A stretch of 60,000 nucleotides of DNA from Adiantum capillus-veneris (lineage: Eukaryota; Streptophyta; Polypodiopsida; Polypodiales; Pteridaceae): the NCBI GenBank assembly GCA_014529385.2, contig CM043956.1:60151120-60211119 (forward strand). The letters are read 5' to 3'. The notes under the pieces are model-generated. The model had not been told where the DNA came from. It made no database searches and saw only the letters and a program-made list of their open reading frames with translations. Position numbers and translations under genes: made by a program. Of this stretch, positions 47,193 through 59,400 are shown in pieces (position 1 is the first letter of the stretch; the number at the start of each line of letters is the position of its first letter).

Positions 47193-50100
47193 ATGGCTGA
47201 CAACAACAACACAGATGTGTTCAAGATGTTTGCTGCTGAGGACAGGTTGGATGGGGACAACTACCCTATGTGGGCTTATATGATGCAACACGTTCTTGTG
47301 TCAAAAGGTGTCTGGAACATTGTGCAGGGCATTGATGTACGTCCTGGTTCTGAAGATGTAGGCGATATTGAGGATGTTGCAGGTCTTGCTGCAAGGATTG
47401 CAGCTGTTAGAGTTGTTTTGCCTACAGCAGAACAAGCTCGTTGGGATGTTAAGGATGCGCAGGCTCATGCATTGATTGCGTTGTCTGTGAAGCGCACCAT
47501 TATTCCTCACATCCGTTCAGCAAAATCTGCAAAACAGGCTTGGGATATTCTAGCAGGTCTTTATGCAAGCCGCAATGAGGCTAAAATTGCTTTGCTGCGT
47601 AAAGAGCTAGAGTCGAAGATTATGCATGAGGAAGATGATATGGACACTTTCCTTGCTAGTGTCAAGGATATAAATGAGCAACTCATTTCTGCAGGTGAAG
47701 TCATTTCTGACAGTTCCCTTGTGCAGACTGTTCTTGATGCCTTACCAGATTCCTACCAGACTTTTGCTAGTACTTGGAGACTGATGACCCAAGGAAATCC
47801 TGAAGTTGTCAAGTTTGATGCATTATGCACATTGCTGTTGCAAGAGTCACTTTCTAGAAAAAACAGGACTAGGCAGCGTGCAGTTGAACAGGCTTTTATT
47901 GCTTCTCAAAGAAAGGGTGGTAACAGTAATGCAGCCACTTCTTATGGTTCTGCTGCGAGTGGCAAAAATTCTGTTCCTAATGCTTCTACTGGCAGCACTT
48001 CGTCTGGCAATTCTGGTGATAAGGGCAAAAAGAAGATGCGTTGCCATTATTGTAAAGCCAATGATCACTTGATCAAGTCGTGTCCTAAGTTGAAGGCCAA
48101 AGAGGCTAAAAAGAAAGAGGGTGGTTCCACTGCAAATGCTGGTTCCACTACAAATGCAGCCATTGTTGAGTCTTCTGTGAAAGGAGATTGTGATGCTGAT
48201 GTTGATGCAGAATGGGCTTTTAGCGCAGAGTGCACTTACAATCCTACTGTCCATGATGCATGCTTGTCAGTTGCTGCAGATTCACATGTGTGGTATTTCG
48301 ACAGTGGTGCTACAAAGCACATTACCTCACATCGTGAATTGTTTACCTCTCTCGAGTCTGTCCCTCATGGGAATTCAGTCACTTGTGCCAACAACGCCTC
48401 TTATCCAGTTCAGGGAGTTGGAAAGATTGTGCTCACTGCTGCTAATGGCAGTTCCTTCACACTTGTTGATGCACTTTATGTACCTGGGATCAAGAAGAAT
48501 CTATTGTCTGTATCCGCACTTGCTAGACTTGGACTTGTAGTCAAATTTGTGGATGACAGATGTACAGTTCATGATCTCAGTTTTGGTGATGAAATTGTTG
48601 CATCTGGGCTTTTGTGCCGTGGGCTGTATAAGCTCACTTTGTATGACAAGTGTGGACAAAATTTTGCAAATGCTGTTGCAGATTCAAGGGCTATTTCAGA
48701 TGCAAAACTTTGGCATGCACGTTTTGGTCATCTGAATTTTGCCAGTTTGCTGCGTTTGCAGAAATCTGATATGGTTGCTTCTTTGCCGCCTCTTGAAGCA
48801 CCTATCAAACATGTTTGTGAAGGCTGTATTCTGGGTAAAATGCAGCGTTCTAAGTTTCCAAAGGATGGTTCAGTTAGGGCCACATGCAGGTTGCAGCTTG
48901 TGCATAGTGACGTTTGTGGGCCCATGCAAACTCCGTCCTTGGGCAATTACCTGTACTTCGTGACTTTCATTGATGATTACTCCAGGCATGCATGGGTATT
49001 TCCGCTTAAAGCAAAGTCCGAAGTTTTTATGTGCTTCAAACAATTTTTGGCTATGGCTGAAAATGTCTCAAAATGTACTATGGGCACCCTTCGTTCCGAT
49101 CGAGGGGGGGAGTATATGTCTCATGAATTTAATGCATTTCTGGCTAGTCGTGGGATAAAACACCAATGTACAGTGCCTTATACACCTCAGCAAAATGGTG
49201 TTGCTGAGAGGAAAAACAGGTCACTAACGGAAATGGCACGATGTATGGTCAAAAGTCAAGCTTTGCCGCATTCTTTTTGGCTTGAGGCCATCATGTGTGC
49301 CACTTATGTACTTAACAGGTGTCCTACGAAAGCTTTGCAGTCTATTACTCCATATGAAGCATGGCATGATAGAAAACCTTCTATTGAGCACATGCGTGTT
49401 TTTGGCTGTTTGGCATATGCTTTGGTGCCACAAGTGCAGCGCAGAAAATTGGATGATAAGGCTGTCAAATGTATTTTTGTTGGTTATAGTGCTGAAAGCA
49501 AAGGTTACAGGTTGTATCATCCGCAAACAAAACGTATTTTGGTTTCACGGGATGTAGTGTTTGTGGAAGATTCTGTTCAACCCTTGCTGTCATGTACTAG
49601 AGACAGTAATGTAAGCTCACAGGACATTTATGACACTTTGTTGCCTCTTTTCAGTGGTGGAAATACGAATGTAAGTTCCAATGAGGCAAATGTACAGCCT
49701 ATGGGGGTTTCTGAAAATGTTTTAGAACTTGATGAGGAAAGGGCTGAAAATGAGCAGGCTAGAGGTATGCCAAAATGGCTGGTGCACACTTTGCGTGACA
49801 GTAAATTGGATGCACCTTTATCTAGTCGTACTCGTTCAGGCTCTCGCCATGCATCTTATGCATCAGATTGTTATGCTTTGGCTGTGTCTAGTTTACATGA
49901 TGTTGAGGAGCCGCTGTCTTTTGATGAAGCACAGAATTCAGAAAATTGGATTGCTGCCATGAAATCAGAATATGATGCACTTATAGAGAATGACACATGG
50001 ACTTTATGTGATTTGCCTCCTGGCAAAAAGGCCATTGGTACGAAGTGGGTTTACAAGTTGAAACGCAAGCCGGATGGTGAGATCGATCGCCATAAGGCTC

Positions 50101-51446
50101 GACTTGTTGCAAAGGGTTATGCACAACAAAAAGGCATAGATTATGAAGAGACTTTTGCTCCCACTTGTCGTATGACTACTGTGCGTTTTCTATGTGCATT
50201 GGCAGCTCATTTTGGTTGGGATGTACATCAATCAGACATTGTTACTGCTTTCTTGAATGGTGACATATTTGAGGAAGTTTATGTAACGCAGCCTCGCGGT
50301 TTTGTCATAAAAGGACAAGAGGACAAAGTGTGCAAATGTAAGAAGGCTTTGTATGGGTTGAAGCAATCTCCTCGTGCTTGGTATGAGAAAGCTGACACTC
50401 ATTTGGTTAAACGAGGCTTTCGTAACAGTCCAACAGAAAGCACATTGTATGTAAAGCGTGAGGATGATGTATTTCTCATTGTGGTTCTTTATGTTGATGA
50501 TTTGCTGATCACTGGACCAAATGAGAGACATATTGCTGAATTTAAGGCTGATTTGAATGCTACTTTCAAGATGAAAGATTTGGGGCTGTTGCATCATTAC
50601 TTGGGTATACAGTTTAAGCAGTGTGATGGTGGTATTGCCTTGTGTCAGAAAAGTTACATAGAGACATTGCTATGTAAGTTTGGACTTGAGGATTGCAAAC
50701 CTATTGCCACTCCCATGGAAACAGGTTTGAAGTTGAGTCTACATGATGCTGGCGATCCTGCTGATGTCACTCTTTACCAAACTGCTGTTGGCTGCCTCAT
50801 TTATGTATGCAACACGAGGCCAGATATTCAGTTTGCAGTCTCGCACGTCAGCAGATTTATGCATAGCCCAGGGTCTAAGCATTGGCAGGCTGTCAAGAGG
50901 ATTTTCCGCTACCTTAGTGGCACTTTACATCTTGGCTTGTTTTATCCCAAGGGGGGATCATTGCCGCCAGACTTACATGCTTTTTCGGACTCAGATTGGG
51001 CTGGTTGTTTTGACACGCGAGTGTCCACAAGTGGTTTTTGTTTCATGCTTGGCAGTTCATGTATATCATGGTTGAGCAAGAAGCAACCTACTGTGGCCAC
51101 TTCGAGTTGTGAGGCTGAGTACAGGGCAGTCTTCACAGCTACGGTTGAGTGTGTATGGCTCAGACGCCTTATGGCTGACTTGGGTGTTGGACAGGACACT
51201 GCCAACACTATCTACGTTGACAGTCAGAGCGCATTGGCAGTTGCGAGGAACCCAGTTTTTCATGCTCGCACAAAGCACATTGAGGTGCATTACCACTATG
51301 TCAGGGAGAGGCTCTCAGCAGGAGAGATCAGCTTGGCTTATGTGCCAACACAGGACAACCTTGCAGATCTTTTCACAAAGGCATTGTCTCGTGAGAAGCT
51401 TGAAGCTTTCCGCAAAGCTTTGGGCTTACTCCCCTTTGTGGACTGA
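47193..51446 (+). CDS. Copia gag-pol polyprotein (1417 aa, intact)
   Basis: The start is set at ATG 47193 (MADNNNTDVFKMF), where gag similarity begins; the frame is open 60 bp further upstream. Domains in order: gag with RLDGDNYPMWAYMM; CCHC knuckle CHYCKANDHLIKSC (284-297); protease FDSGATKHIT with Asp370; integrase zinc domain LWHARFGHLN...CEGCILGK; integrase core with Asp573, Asp636 and Glu672 (spacing DD35E); RT with KARLVAKGYAQQKGIDYEET and the YVDD box at 1100-1103; RNase H with FSDSDWAGC and TSSCEAEYRA. Integrase before RT identifies copia. No stop or frameshift interrupts it and catalytic residues are in place, so it could be active. Confidence 0.97.
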   Translation: MADNNNTDVFKMFAAEDRLDGDNYPMWAYMMQHVLVSKGVWNIVQGIDVRPGSEDVGDIEDVAGLAARIAAVRVVLPTAEQARWDVKDAQAHALIALSVKRTIIPHIRSAKSAKQAWDILAGLYASRNEAKIALLRKELESKIMHEEDDMDTFLASVKDINEQLISAGEVISDSSLVQTVLDALPDSYQTFASTWRLMTQGNPEVVKFDALCTLLLQESLSRKNRTRQRAVEQAFIASQRKGGNSNAATSYGSAASGKNSVPNASTGSTSSGNSGDKGKKKMRCHYCKANDHLIKSCPKLKAKEAKKKEGGSTANAGSTTNAAIVESSVKGDCDADVDAEWAFSAECTYNPTVHDACLSVAADSHVWYFDSGATKHITSHRELFTSLESVPHGNSVTCANNASYPVQGVGKIVLTAANGSSFTLVDALYVPGIKKNLLSVSALARLGLVVKFVDDRCTVHDLSFGDEIVASGLLCRGLYKLTLYDKCGQNFANAVADSRAISDAKLWHARFGHLNFASLLRLQKSDMVASLPPLEAPIKHVCEGCILGKMQRSKFPKDGSVRATCRLQLVHSDVCGPMQTPSLGNYLYFVTFIDDYSRHAWVFPLKAKSEVFMCFKQFLAMAENVSKCTMGTLRSDRGGEYMSHEFNAFLASRGIKHQCTVPYTPQQNGVAERKNRSLTEMARCMVKSQALPHSFWLEAIMCATYVLNRCPTKALQSITPYEAWHDRKPSIEHMRVFGCLAYALVPQVQRRKLDDKAVKCIFVGYSAESKGYRLYHPQTKRILVSRDVVFVEDSVQPLLSCTRDSNVSSQDIYDTLLPLFSGGNTNVSSNEANVQPMGVSENVLELDEERAENEQARGMPKWLVHTLRDSKLDAPLSSRTRSGSRHASYASDCYALAVSSLHDVEEPLSFDEAQNSENWIAAMKSEYDALIENDTWTLCDLPPGKKAIGTKWVYKLKRKPDGEIDRHKARLVAKGYAQQKGIDYEETFAPTCRMTTVRFLCALAAHFGWDVHQSDIVTAFLNGDIFEEVYVTQPRGFVIKGQEDKVCKCKKALYGLKQSPRAWYEKADTHLVKRGFRNSPTESTLYVKREDDVFLIVVLYVDDLLITGPNERHIAEFKADLNATFKMKDLGLLHHYLGIQFKQCDGGIALCQKSYIETLLCKFGLEDCKPIATPMETGLKLSLHDAGDPADVTLYQTAVGCLIYVCNTRPDIQFAVSHVSRFMHSPGSKHWQAVKRIFRYLSGTLHLGLFYPKGGSLPPDLHAFSDSDWAGCFDTRVSTSGFCFMLGSSCISWLSKKQPTVATSSCEAEYRAVFTATVECVWLRRLMADLGVGQDTANTIYVDSQSALAVARNPVFHARTKHIEVHYHYVRERLSAGEISLAYVPTQDNLADLFTKALSREKLEAFRKALGLLPFVD

Positions 51447-51511
51447 TCCTGTCCTCAGGGCATGGCACTTCCCTTTACTCATGTGCCAGCTCTCGTTCAC
51501 CGCATCACTCC

Positions 51512-51521
51512 AGGGGGGATT
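51512..51521 (+). other. Copia polypurine tract
   Basis: AGGGGGGAT lies immediately before the 3' LTR (TG at 51522). Confidence 0.85.
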
Positions 51522-51748
51522 TGTTACCATATACATGTGGTAGTGATGTGTGTGAACACACTAGGACCGCCGGGGCATTTTTTCCCTCTTTAGGAGGTTT
51601 TTTTCCCCGTGCATTGTATATACGCCCATCACTCTAGGGCTATCTATCTTTCCATTGCACACTAAGGAATACACTCTCTATTGTGTGCCTTGAGCTTCCT
51701 TCGTCTTCTCCAAGCTGTGTGTGTTTCTCTGCAACCCTAATTCCAACA
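51522..51748 (+). repeat. 3' LTR of copia element (227 bp)
   Basis: Same ends as the 5' LTR, and followed by the AAGTG duplication. Confidence 0.97.
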
Positions 51749-51754
51749 AAGTGA

Positions 51755-53112
51755 TGTGAACCACAACATCGCAATCAATTATAGACTTGAATTCAAATAA
51801 AATACCCAGATGGCAAGTCAATAGAAATTTACAAAATGTTCCAACCGGATAAAAAGACGGCGTAAGTTCAATGAGCAATCGCTGAACAGGATTAGGGTCT
51901 ATCTTTAAATGCTCTTTAAAGAATAGAAAAATATCAGATGCATTTCTTCTAGCTTCGTGCTCTCTTATTTCATCCAAGTGACCACTTTTTGTTGAATAGC
52001 TCTCATAGCATCTTGGTCTAGGTGGTAAAATACTTCTTCTAAGAAGTACACTTTTCTAGCTGCACTCCAAAAGTCTATTAACATATTGTATAGAAATCTT
52101 AATGCATAAATGTCGCTAGCTTTTGAGTATGCATTTGAGCACTATGGATCATATATCCCGGAGCAATCCATGGCCTCTTTTGCGAGCTCATGTTCCCTTG
52201 CTTCCTTTGCCTCCAAAATTGCAAAGTTAGATTGAGTTGCAGGGTGCACAAAATTGCTTGATGCGCACTTGGCTAGGGTTCTAAGCATCATGCCCCAATC
52301 AACAATGCCAACACGGGGTTTACTTGTGTGAGTAATATCTAGCATTACGTTGTAGGGATGTAAGTCGCTGTGCACTATTCCAGCAGAGTGAGTAGTTGCA
52401 ACGCCATCAGTCAAAGCGTGTAAAATAGCTGGCATCTGCTCAATCACTACTTTGAGCTGTGCAGTCTTTATCTCTGATAATTATTGATTTAATGGTGGAA
52501 AATTCCTCCAGCCGTGTGCATGCAACATCTGAACGCTCCTTGCACAAATGACAAATTGCACATCATGTCTCCCAAAGTGCCCCCATTGTAGTATGGGACG
52601 ATTGTGATCCAAGGGGCCTTGATGATAAATCCAATGCATCTAACAATGGAGGGGTCAAATGTTTGCATGCCTTTGCTCTGTCTGGAAGCTATCAAATTTC
52701 ACTTATGCCCCTCCCTTGTAGCATTTTCCTACATACGTGATATGCTCTAGAAAGAAAGAAATGCTTTTATTAGTGTATAATGTGCATATACCAAAAGAGC
52801 CTGCTCCAATCCTTGCACATTCTACCAGGGCTTCATGAGAAATGCCGATCAGATATATGCACTTGAAATTTAACATTGTGCGCATGATTGTGCCGTTGCC
52901 GTTGACATCTAATCGACCACCCATGGCCCCTTGTGCATCTTGTGCCGTCTTGAGTTGCTTGGGTAAAGTGGACTGGTTTGAGCTTTAACCCGCTTCATCT
53001 TTATCTTTTGCTCCTCCCATTGTTTATCCCACAACTCTATTTTTTCCATATCGCAAGTGAAAGGAAGATCTTCTTTCAAATCTTTGTAGCATACTTTTAT
53101 ATTGCCAAGCAC
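51755..53112 (-). pseudogene. Protein kinase pseudogene
   Basis: On the minus strand in order: an acidic/basic N-terminal part (53112-52909), glycine loop ARIGAGSFG (about 52800), hinge-like ITIVPYYNGGTLGDMM (about 52600), catalytic loop IVHSDLHPYNVML (about 52365) with DWG in place of DFG, and a C-lobe remnant EARRNASDIFLFFKEH (about 51955-51908). This is the order of a Ser/Thr or TKL-type kinase. A 45-bp candidate intron (GTATATG...TTTCTTTCTAG, about 52752-52796) interrupts the glycine loop. A TAA at the position leading to VKFD, and stops in the C-lobe, make it a pseudogene. The copia element lies directly 3' of it. Confidence 0.75.
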
Positions 53113-56100
53113 AATCCTGAGCTTGTTGGGGGGTGGGGGGTGTCAAATTCTCTTATCCCTGTAGATGGAAACAACTTGTACTGGCCTTTGGCATGCAATC
53201 TGTGCTCAGTGTCTCCTAAATAGTGCTAGTGAGCTCTTTAATGAAGACGCCACTTTGATTTATTTATTGAATGTGTCCATCTACACATGAGGATATTTCT
53301 AGTATACATTCCTTTCAAATAGCACGCATAATAATTTTGTTTTTCTTGGATGTCATTTACTCACTAGACTATAGAAAACAACATATCAAGTAAAGTTTCA
53401 GGCGCACCAACACTCTCACACTAGTTCGGACAAACCTAAAAACTTCAAAAAAATTGTGTAGATTAGATTAATACGGGTTGATAACCATTTTCACCTCAAA
53501 AAGTGGTGTTTGATCATACAATATGTATTAAAAACAATTAACACATAAGAAAACCACGCAAATTGAACAATAATAATCCTAAACATTGCAAACAATTGTG
53601 CCAGACCATAAGACGTGAGTTCACATTTTGCATGTAACACTTCAAAAAACAAGGTTACAATAGAAGACACGTGCATCGTATTTAAAATTACAAGATGAAG
53701 ACACAACTAAAATGATATAGTGGATCCTTAACCCAATTAGTATAATGAAGCTGAAAAAGTCGTGCAATTTTTACAAAGAATTCATAAATTGAATATAACG
53801 TCTCACATCCAAAAAGATTTTGGAACGATATCAAGGCAACACTTAAGATTTATAATGTATCTATTGCCAACCTCAATTAACAAAGTAATTCAAGGTTTTA
53901 AACTAACAAGCATCTCGTAAATCTTAGCTCATTTAAAAATAGTAGCGTATAATTTCTTGAAAAAAACATTGTTATGAAAAATTTAATGAAAGTGTTTATG
54001 TAAAATTTCTAATTGAGTTTATATAAGTTATTTGTACACAAATAGAGAAACAATAGAGTATGAATTTTAGTGAAACATCGACTATTGTTTTGCAAAGATA
54101 TTATTCATTGGGGTAGACAATATTGAGGTTCTACAAAAGTGATATGTTATAATTTTTATGACTTTTGTAAATGTATCATTTTAATAAAGAAAAGATGATT
54201 GATTTCATGTATCATATTAATAAAGCAACAATAATTGATAAAGAATTCAATACGTAGTTGTTGCATAGTTAAAATTTTCTTTTGAATATGATTAGATATG
54301 ATAAATTTTGACAAATACACTTAAAAATAACAATTACAGACAATATATAAATTACTCTTCACGGTCGCATTATCGACCAAGTATTTCATGTACTTAATAC
54401 TTAAAAAACATAAGACACTCAATAGCTACATTACCGATCGAGTGCTGCTCAAATCTAAAGAGTAATAATCGTTTGCATATACGAACATCATATAGCTGCA
54501 TTATCGATCAATGCCCATATGTTTGTTTTGCAAGGGGAAGGGAAGTTGACTCACCATAAGGATACCAATATCATCGCGTTACCGACGTAGTACCCAACGA
54601 TGAGCCAACACTTACTACAAGGATATCATATTCCCTGCGTTATCGAGGTGACATCGGTGTGGTAAGCATTATTTTGTAGAACAACTTACACACATATCCA
54701 CATTGTGTGGTAAGGTACCTTATTATTTTCGTATATTACGACAAAAGGTATGCTACCACACAACGCACACACAACACAAACACTCGAGTTGTGTGGTTAG
54801 GTACTCTGCTATTGCCGCGCACTGCACAGAGCATGATCCCACATGACTCCCTCTCTCCTCTCGAGGTACCTACATAGGAGGTCATCTGTGTGTGTGTAGA
54901 AGGCCTGAACGAGTCTATCTATATATTTAGTTACAAACCCGCCAGGTGAATGTAAAAGCTTGACAGGCCTGCCATGAAAATATAAGATCTTGGCAGGCTT
55001 TTTGTGGGCTACCAGGTTGTCCTAAACTAGCTTATTTGTGATTATGTTAATATGTTAATAACTCCTTGTGATCACATAAAATTTTACATAATTACGTAAC
55101 TATTAAATCCTTGGATCATGTGGCAAATAAGAGGTGTCTATTCAGTTCTCTCAAAGGCAAAATACCTTATGGGGAATGGAAAGTGCAATATATAGAAGAG
55201 AAAATGGTCGAGTGGGAGGAAGGCATGCCAGAGCCGAATGTCAAAATGCAAGAAAAGATTGCAAAGGACATAATGAAATGGTATAACACTATTTTGATTC
55301 AATGCATTTATTTGTGTAAACATGTGTTCTATTATGCTCCAAAAGAACAATGACTTTACTTACTTGCTTGATTGACAATCACAAAAACAGTCAAGAAAAT
55401 ACAAGGGAATTAAAGGAGGTGTTTGGTCAATGCAGCTAACATGCACCCTCCTAGTTGACCACACCTTGCCCAAGTCTCAAATTTTGATGTAATCTATCTC
55501 TTTTTTTTTTTTGAAAAGACTTGTAAAAGAGTCCATGTAATTTTGAGATGAATGCTACATACTCAGAGTTGTAATATTTTGTCATGAGCCCAAAGCCATG
55601 TGAGCCGACCATAGGCCATTTGGGACTCCCTAGGTATAAATCTCAACAGCTTTAGTTTGAACATCATTATAGCATTAGCTTAAGTTTTGGAAAAGCTTTT
55701 GTACGTACAACTCTGAGCGGCTACTCAGCTTCAACTTAAAATCAAATTTTCTTATGATGTAATAATCCAAATTCGATTCCAAAAGTTGCATTGTGTTCCT
55801 TGTCTCTTGCTCTTTCAATTAAGTATAATCATTTTCAATTTTGTTTTGGTTTGCGACTACGTGTATGAAAGTTTATCTACATATTTGAGTGCTTAAATGA
55901 TTGTTTTTTGACATTTTGACCATAGTAGAGTGTTATTAGACCTTAAGGAAACCTACCTGGACTATTTTGTTGTAGTTTTTTTTATGTAGACCATGATGGA
56001 TTAGGATTTTAAAACCTTGTCAAATGACCACCAGACTTTGTAGATTAGTGCCCTTAAACCTAATATAGCTTCCTCTAAAGTTTCGTGACGATCTGAATTC

Positions 56101-56172
56101 ATTCAGTCGATGAAATGACATGATGACCTACAGCGGCGAGATAAGACATAGATAGATTTTCAAATCAAAGTG
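53113..56172. other. AT-rich region without recognised gene
   Basis: Only short frames. The one at 55111-55353 (80 codons, EWKVQYIEEKMVEWEEG) is charged and protein-like but has no recognisable domain. A degenerate motif array lies at 54362-54660. Duplicated TTGTGTGGT.AGGTAC blocks occur at about 54704 and 54792. Confidence 0.45.
54362..54660. repeat. Degenerate periodic motif GC.TTAYCGA
   Basis: Five occurrences: GCATTATCGACC (54366), ACATTACCGATC (54429), GCATTATCGATC (54488), GCGTTACCGACG (54574) and GCGTTATCGAGG (54637). Most intervals are 59-63 bp, one is about 86 bp. The sequence between is poorly conserved. An old satellite or a row of binding sites are both possible. Confidence 0.4.
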
Positions 56173-56385
56173 TGTTGGTTTGCTTGTGAGGTTGTTATGG
56201 TGGCTTTCTATGAAAGGCCAAAGAATGGACTAGCATCTGGTTCTCCTCCCAACCTCCCTACTTATAGCCCTTGGCCCTTGCAAGTAGGTCCCCTTAACTC
56301 ATGTCTGGCCCTCAGCTCCTAGCCGTACTGAGCCATTCAATCCCTGGCCCTTGGCCTACTACCTGGTCCTACCATTGGCCTGACA
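56173..56385 (-). repeat. 3' LTR of LARD-like copy B
   Basis: Minus-strand TGTCAGG at 56385 to a likely CCAACA end at 56173. GGCTATAAGTAG followed by GGTTGGGAGG corresponds to the TATA region of the copy A LTRs. The far boundary is tentative because the other LTR is outside the window. Confidence 0.7.
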
Positions 56386-56400
56386 TTATTCCCCCCTTGG
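56386..56400 (-). other. Polypurine tract of LARD-like copy B
   Basis: Reads CCAAGGGGGGAATAA on the minus strand directly before the LTR, preceded by CAAGGACGAAAAC as in copy A. Confidence 0.75.
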
Positions 56401-59400
56401 AGAAGTGTTTTCGTCCTTGGAAACAGAAGTGATGGTATCTTCATAAGAACACTAATGTTTTCCACCGTGGCATCCGACATGGATTCAACGGTTCATTAGA
56501 GCGGAACCCGGTTCAGTAGGAGGTTCAATGAAAGTAAGAATAACATATTGATTTTCCACATTGTTGTCACTGAGCAACCGTCTTGGTTAACCGACGCATA
56601 ACCAACATAGCGTGAAGACTCCATGTAGAACTCACTTGAGAATGCTAAACGAGTTATCACAACTAAGAGGTGTCTAATTACAAACCTAGGTTTCAGACTT
56701 TCTGAAAATACCAAAAAAATGCAAGAAAACCTTGGTGCAACTCTCCATGGAGTTGTGAGTCAGATTTCCAACTTGCACGAGTATCTTGAAAAGCTCATAG
56801 CTGCTGAGGGATAGAATATGGAGTGTCCTCATGTCAGACTTCTAAACATTTTGGAACACACAGAAGTACCTGTTCACCCCTAATGTAGGTTACATGCTAA
56901 CATACTTTGTCAGCACACCTACTAAGTCCTTGACTTATGAAACGATATCCAACCCCACCACAATAGGTGTTCAAAGCTGAAAACCTAACCTAAGCAAATT
57001 CTAGAATAGGGAGAGAATCACCCATTCAGAATGCGTTGTGCTAACGTATGCGCGCAGATCCTTTAGCAAAGAATACGTGTAAGCTGCCCATCCAACACGG
57101 GATGAATAGCAGCAGTAAGAGTGAGGTGATTTCCCCAACCACTTACAGACAATCTTCCACAATTGACGATAAACTATGACTCAACCATTGAGTATCCAGC
57201 TATATATTTGATAGGGAGTGGAGACAACCAACTAGGTTGAAAGAGGATTGGAGTTTAAACCAGTCAATCTCAAACACCCAAACTGAGCCATTACCTTGTA
57301 TGGCAGGGTGTAAACTTATACTCAATCTGCAAGAGAAGATTGCACTGGCAGTGCAAAAGGGTGCATAATGAATAAAGTCCATGAATTTGCATGCTGCTCC
57401 GAACAAATTTTGGTTAAACACTAGGGTCCATAACACCTAGTGTGCACACATTTAACAAAAACATATTCGAACCGCAATTCTATGACGAGACTTTCCACAA
57501 TACGTATGTAAAAGCCTTGCAATAAAGTTGGACCATAAGAGAATGTGACAACCCAGTCACACCTGAGTACCAACCGTGATACATCCTCATGAATGTAGCA
57601 TACATTGCAATACGTAGAAACAACCCTTCGTTAAGGTGGTTTCACAACAGTTGTAATCGCAACAAGTATGTACTTAGTACCCGACAGTTTCTGGCCACTG
57701 AAATTGTGCCTGATACTGTGTGCCTCAAATGGTCTAATGAACGGATGTGAACAGCACGTGGGACTTTGTCGCGACACATCATTAGGAATTAGGCGCCAAT
57801 GTCAGTCCCATAGACTCATATTCTCCACATATGGAATATGTCTCAAATAAAGATGTCTATAAAAAGAACATCCTTCAAGTATGAGACATACTTGTGTGTG
57901 GAGGTAACTACAAACACTCTGTGACGCGAGTGAGAGGGACCCTCATTATCATTGTTGCACACTGGCTAAACCGAATTCCTTGAGTTCCTAGACCATGTTG
58001 TATCCCATGTGACAACATGTGCCAAATCAAACCCTACACGTGGATTCATAATAGCATAATGCCGAAAAATATACGCGACACAACGGCTTAAAATGCTTTG
58101 TTTCGACATGCCCTGGCATGTCTCTGAAACATTCAAGCGTATTTATACAACTTGAAAAACCCAAGCAAAACATACTAAAAAATGGAATAACACCAAATCA
58201 ATAGATGCGTACCTGGAGAGTGGAACTTAATGTTCACTTACCCTTATTCAAATATAGAGGAGCACGTCGCCCACCTGTGAAAAAAAAACAAGCAACATTG
58301 CACTGGAAACCCTGGGTGTTGCCTTTGCAATCAAACTCGTTGGTTATAATCTATGTGATCAAACCCCTTGGTAAGACCCTTTGTAGAAACTGCTCAACTA
58401 GAAGGTAACGGTAACCAACATAGTCAACCGTGTACAGAATGAGAGGAATCAACTTGAAAAGTTGAACTTGTCCGCTACCGCGTGGTAGATTGCGGAATTC
58501 TTTCCTTGAAAGTATAACAAGAATAGATCAAACTGTTATCCTCAATGCCTATGGGATGATTGAGTAAACACCCGCTGGGTCTTACCCCAAAACTGTGCTT
58601 CCATAGACACTCGTAGTGCTATAGAGAGAGCAGGATATCAACAGAAGTGAAATGCCTAACTCTTATGGACAGCCATGCTGTTGCAATGGTTTGTTGCATC
58701 TAGACTTTGTGGGAGAGATCAGCTAATGTGAGTTTATGGTTATTAAAAACTCAATGGGAGCATCGTACTGAAAACATGTAGTGCAAAAATGACACCCTAA
58801 ACATCCGTAATGACAAGATTCTTGCTTGTCCATTAACGTCGATGTGTACTTCACTGGGTAGATATGTTCAATCTTAAGAACAATCACCCAAGGAATGCTA
58901 ACAGTTGGGTCTTACCCGATTCTTAGCTAGTGTGTGTGGCTCTTAGCTCGCATAGCAATTAGTGGTCAATGGACAAACCGATGAAGACTAATTTGGATTA
59001 AGTTGTCATTATTCTTTGAGAGAAATAATACAGAGAAGAAGAGCATGATGGGCTGAGGAAATTTCCTTAAATTTTGAGAGTGTGTACCCAATGTGTGTGC
59101 TCTTACGCATCTTATGCCTGACTTGCAGCTTATCCTATAGGCATTCAACAATCTGCCTGTATAACGCTCTCATCGAGAGAGATAACAAAAAACACAAACA
59201 AGTCACAGACTGACCCACCTATCGTGTATGTGGTTGTGACGACACCAATGTGACTTAATGATAGCAATTTGCCTTTGAATGAAGCCCTTGATTTAGGTTC
59301 TTTTTAGTATTGTTGTGCGTTGACAACAACCAAAATTATGTGAAACAATCCAGAACTTATCTTTTCCTTGACAAAGTGTCTGGTGTTATAGCGGAAGCGT

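Larger units (their letters stand above)
46604..51748 (+). mobile_element. Ty1/copia retrotransposon, complete and young
   Basis: LTRs of 227 bp at both ends, primer binding site, one open gag-pol frame, polypurine tract and the 5-bp target duplication AAGTG (46599-46603 and 51749-51753). The two LTRs differ at one position by my reading (a T/C difference in the T-C run). Every feature needed for transposition appears intact. Total length is 5145 bp. It inserted beside a decayed kinase gene and downstream of a decayed hAT element. Confidence 0.97.

Noticed and set aside
47806-48254. Other-frame open reading frames within the copia element
   Set aside because: They overlap the intact gag-pol frame and have no recognisable domain.
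55111-55353. A small protein-coding gene
   Set aside because: 80 charged codons look protein-like, but there is no domain, no flanking exon and no second copy; evidence is insufficient.
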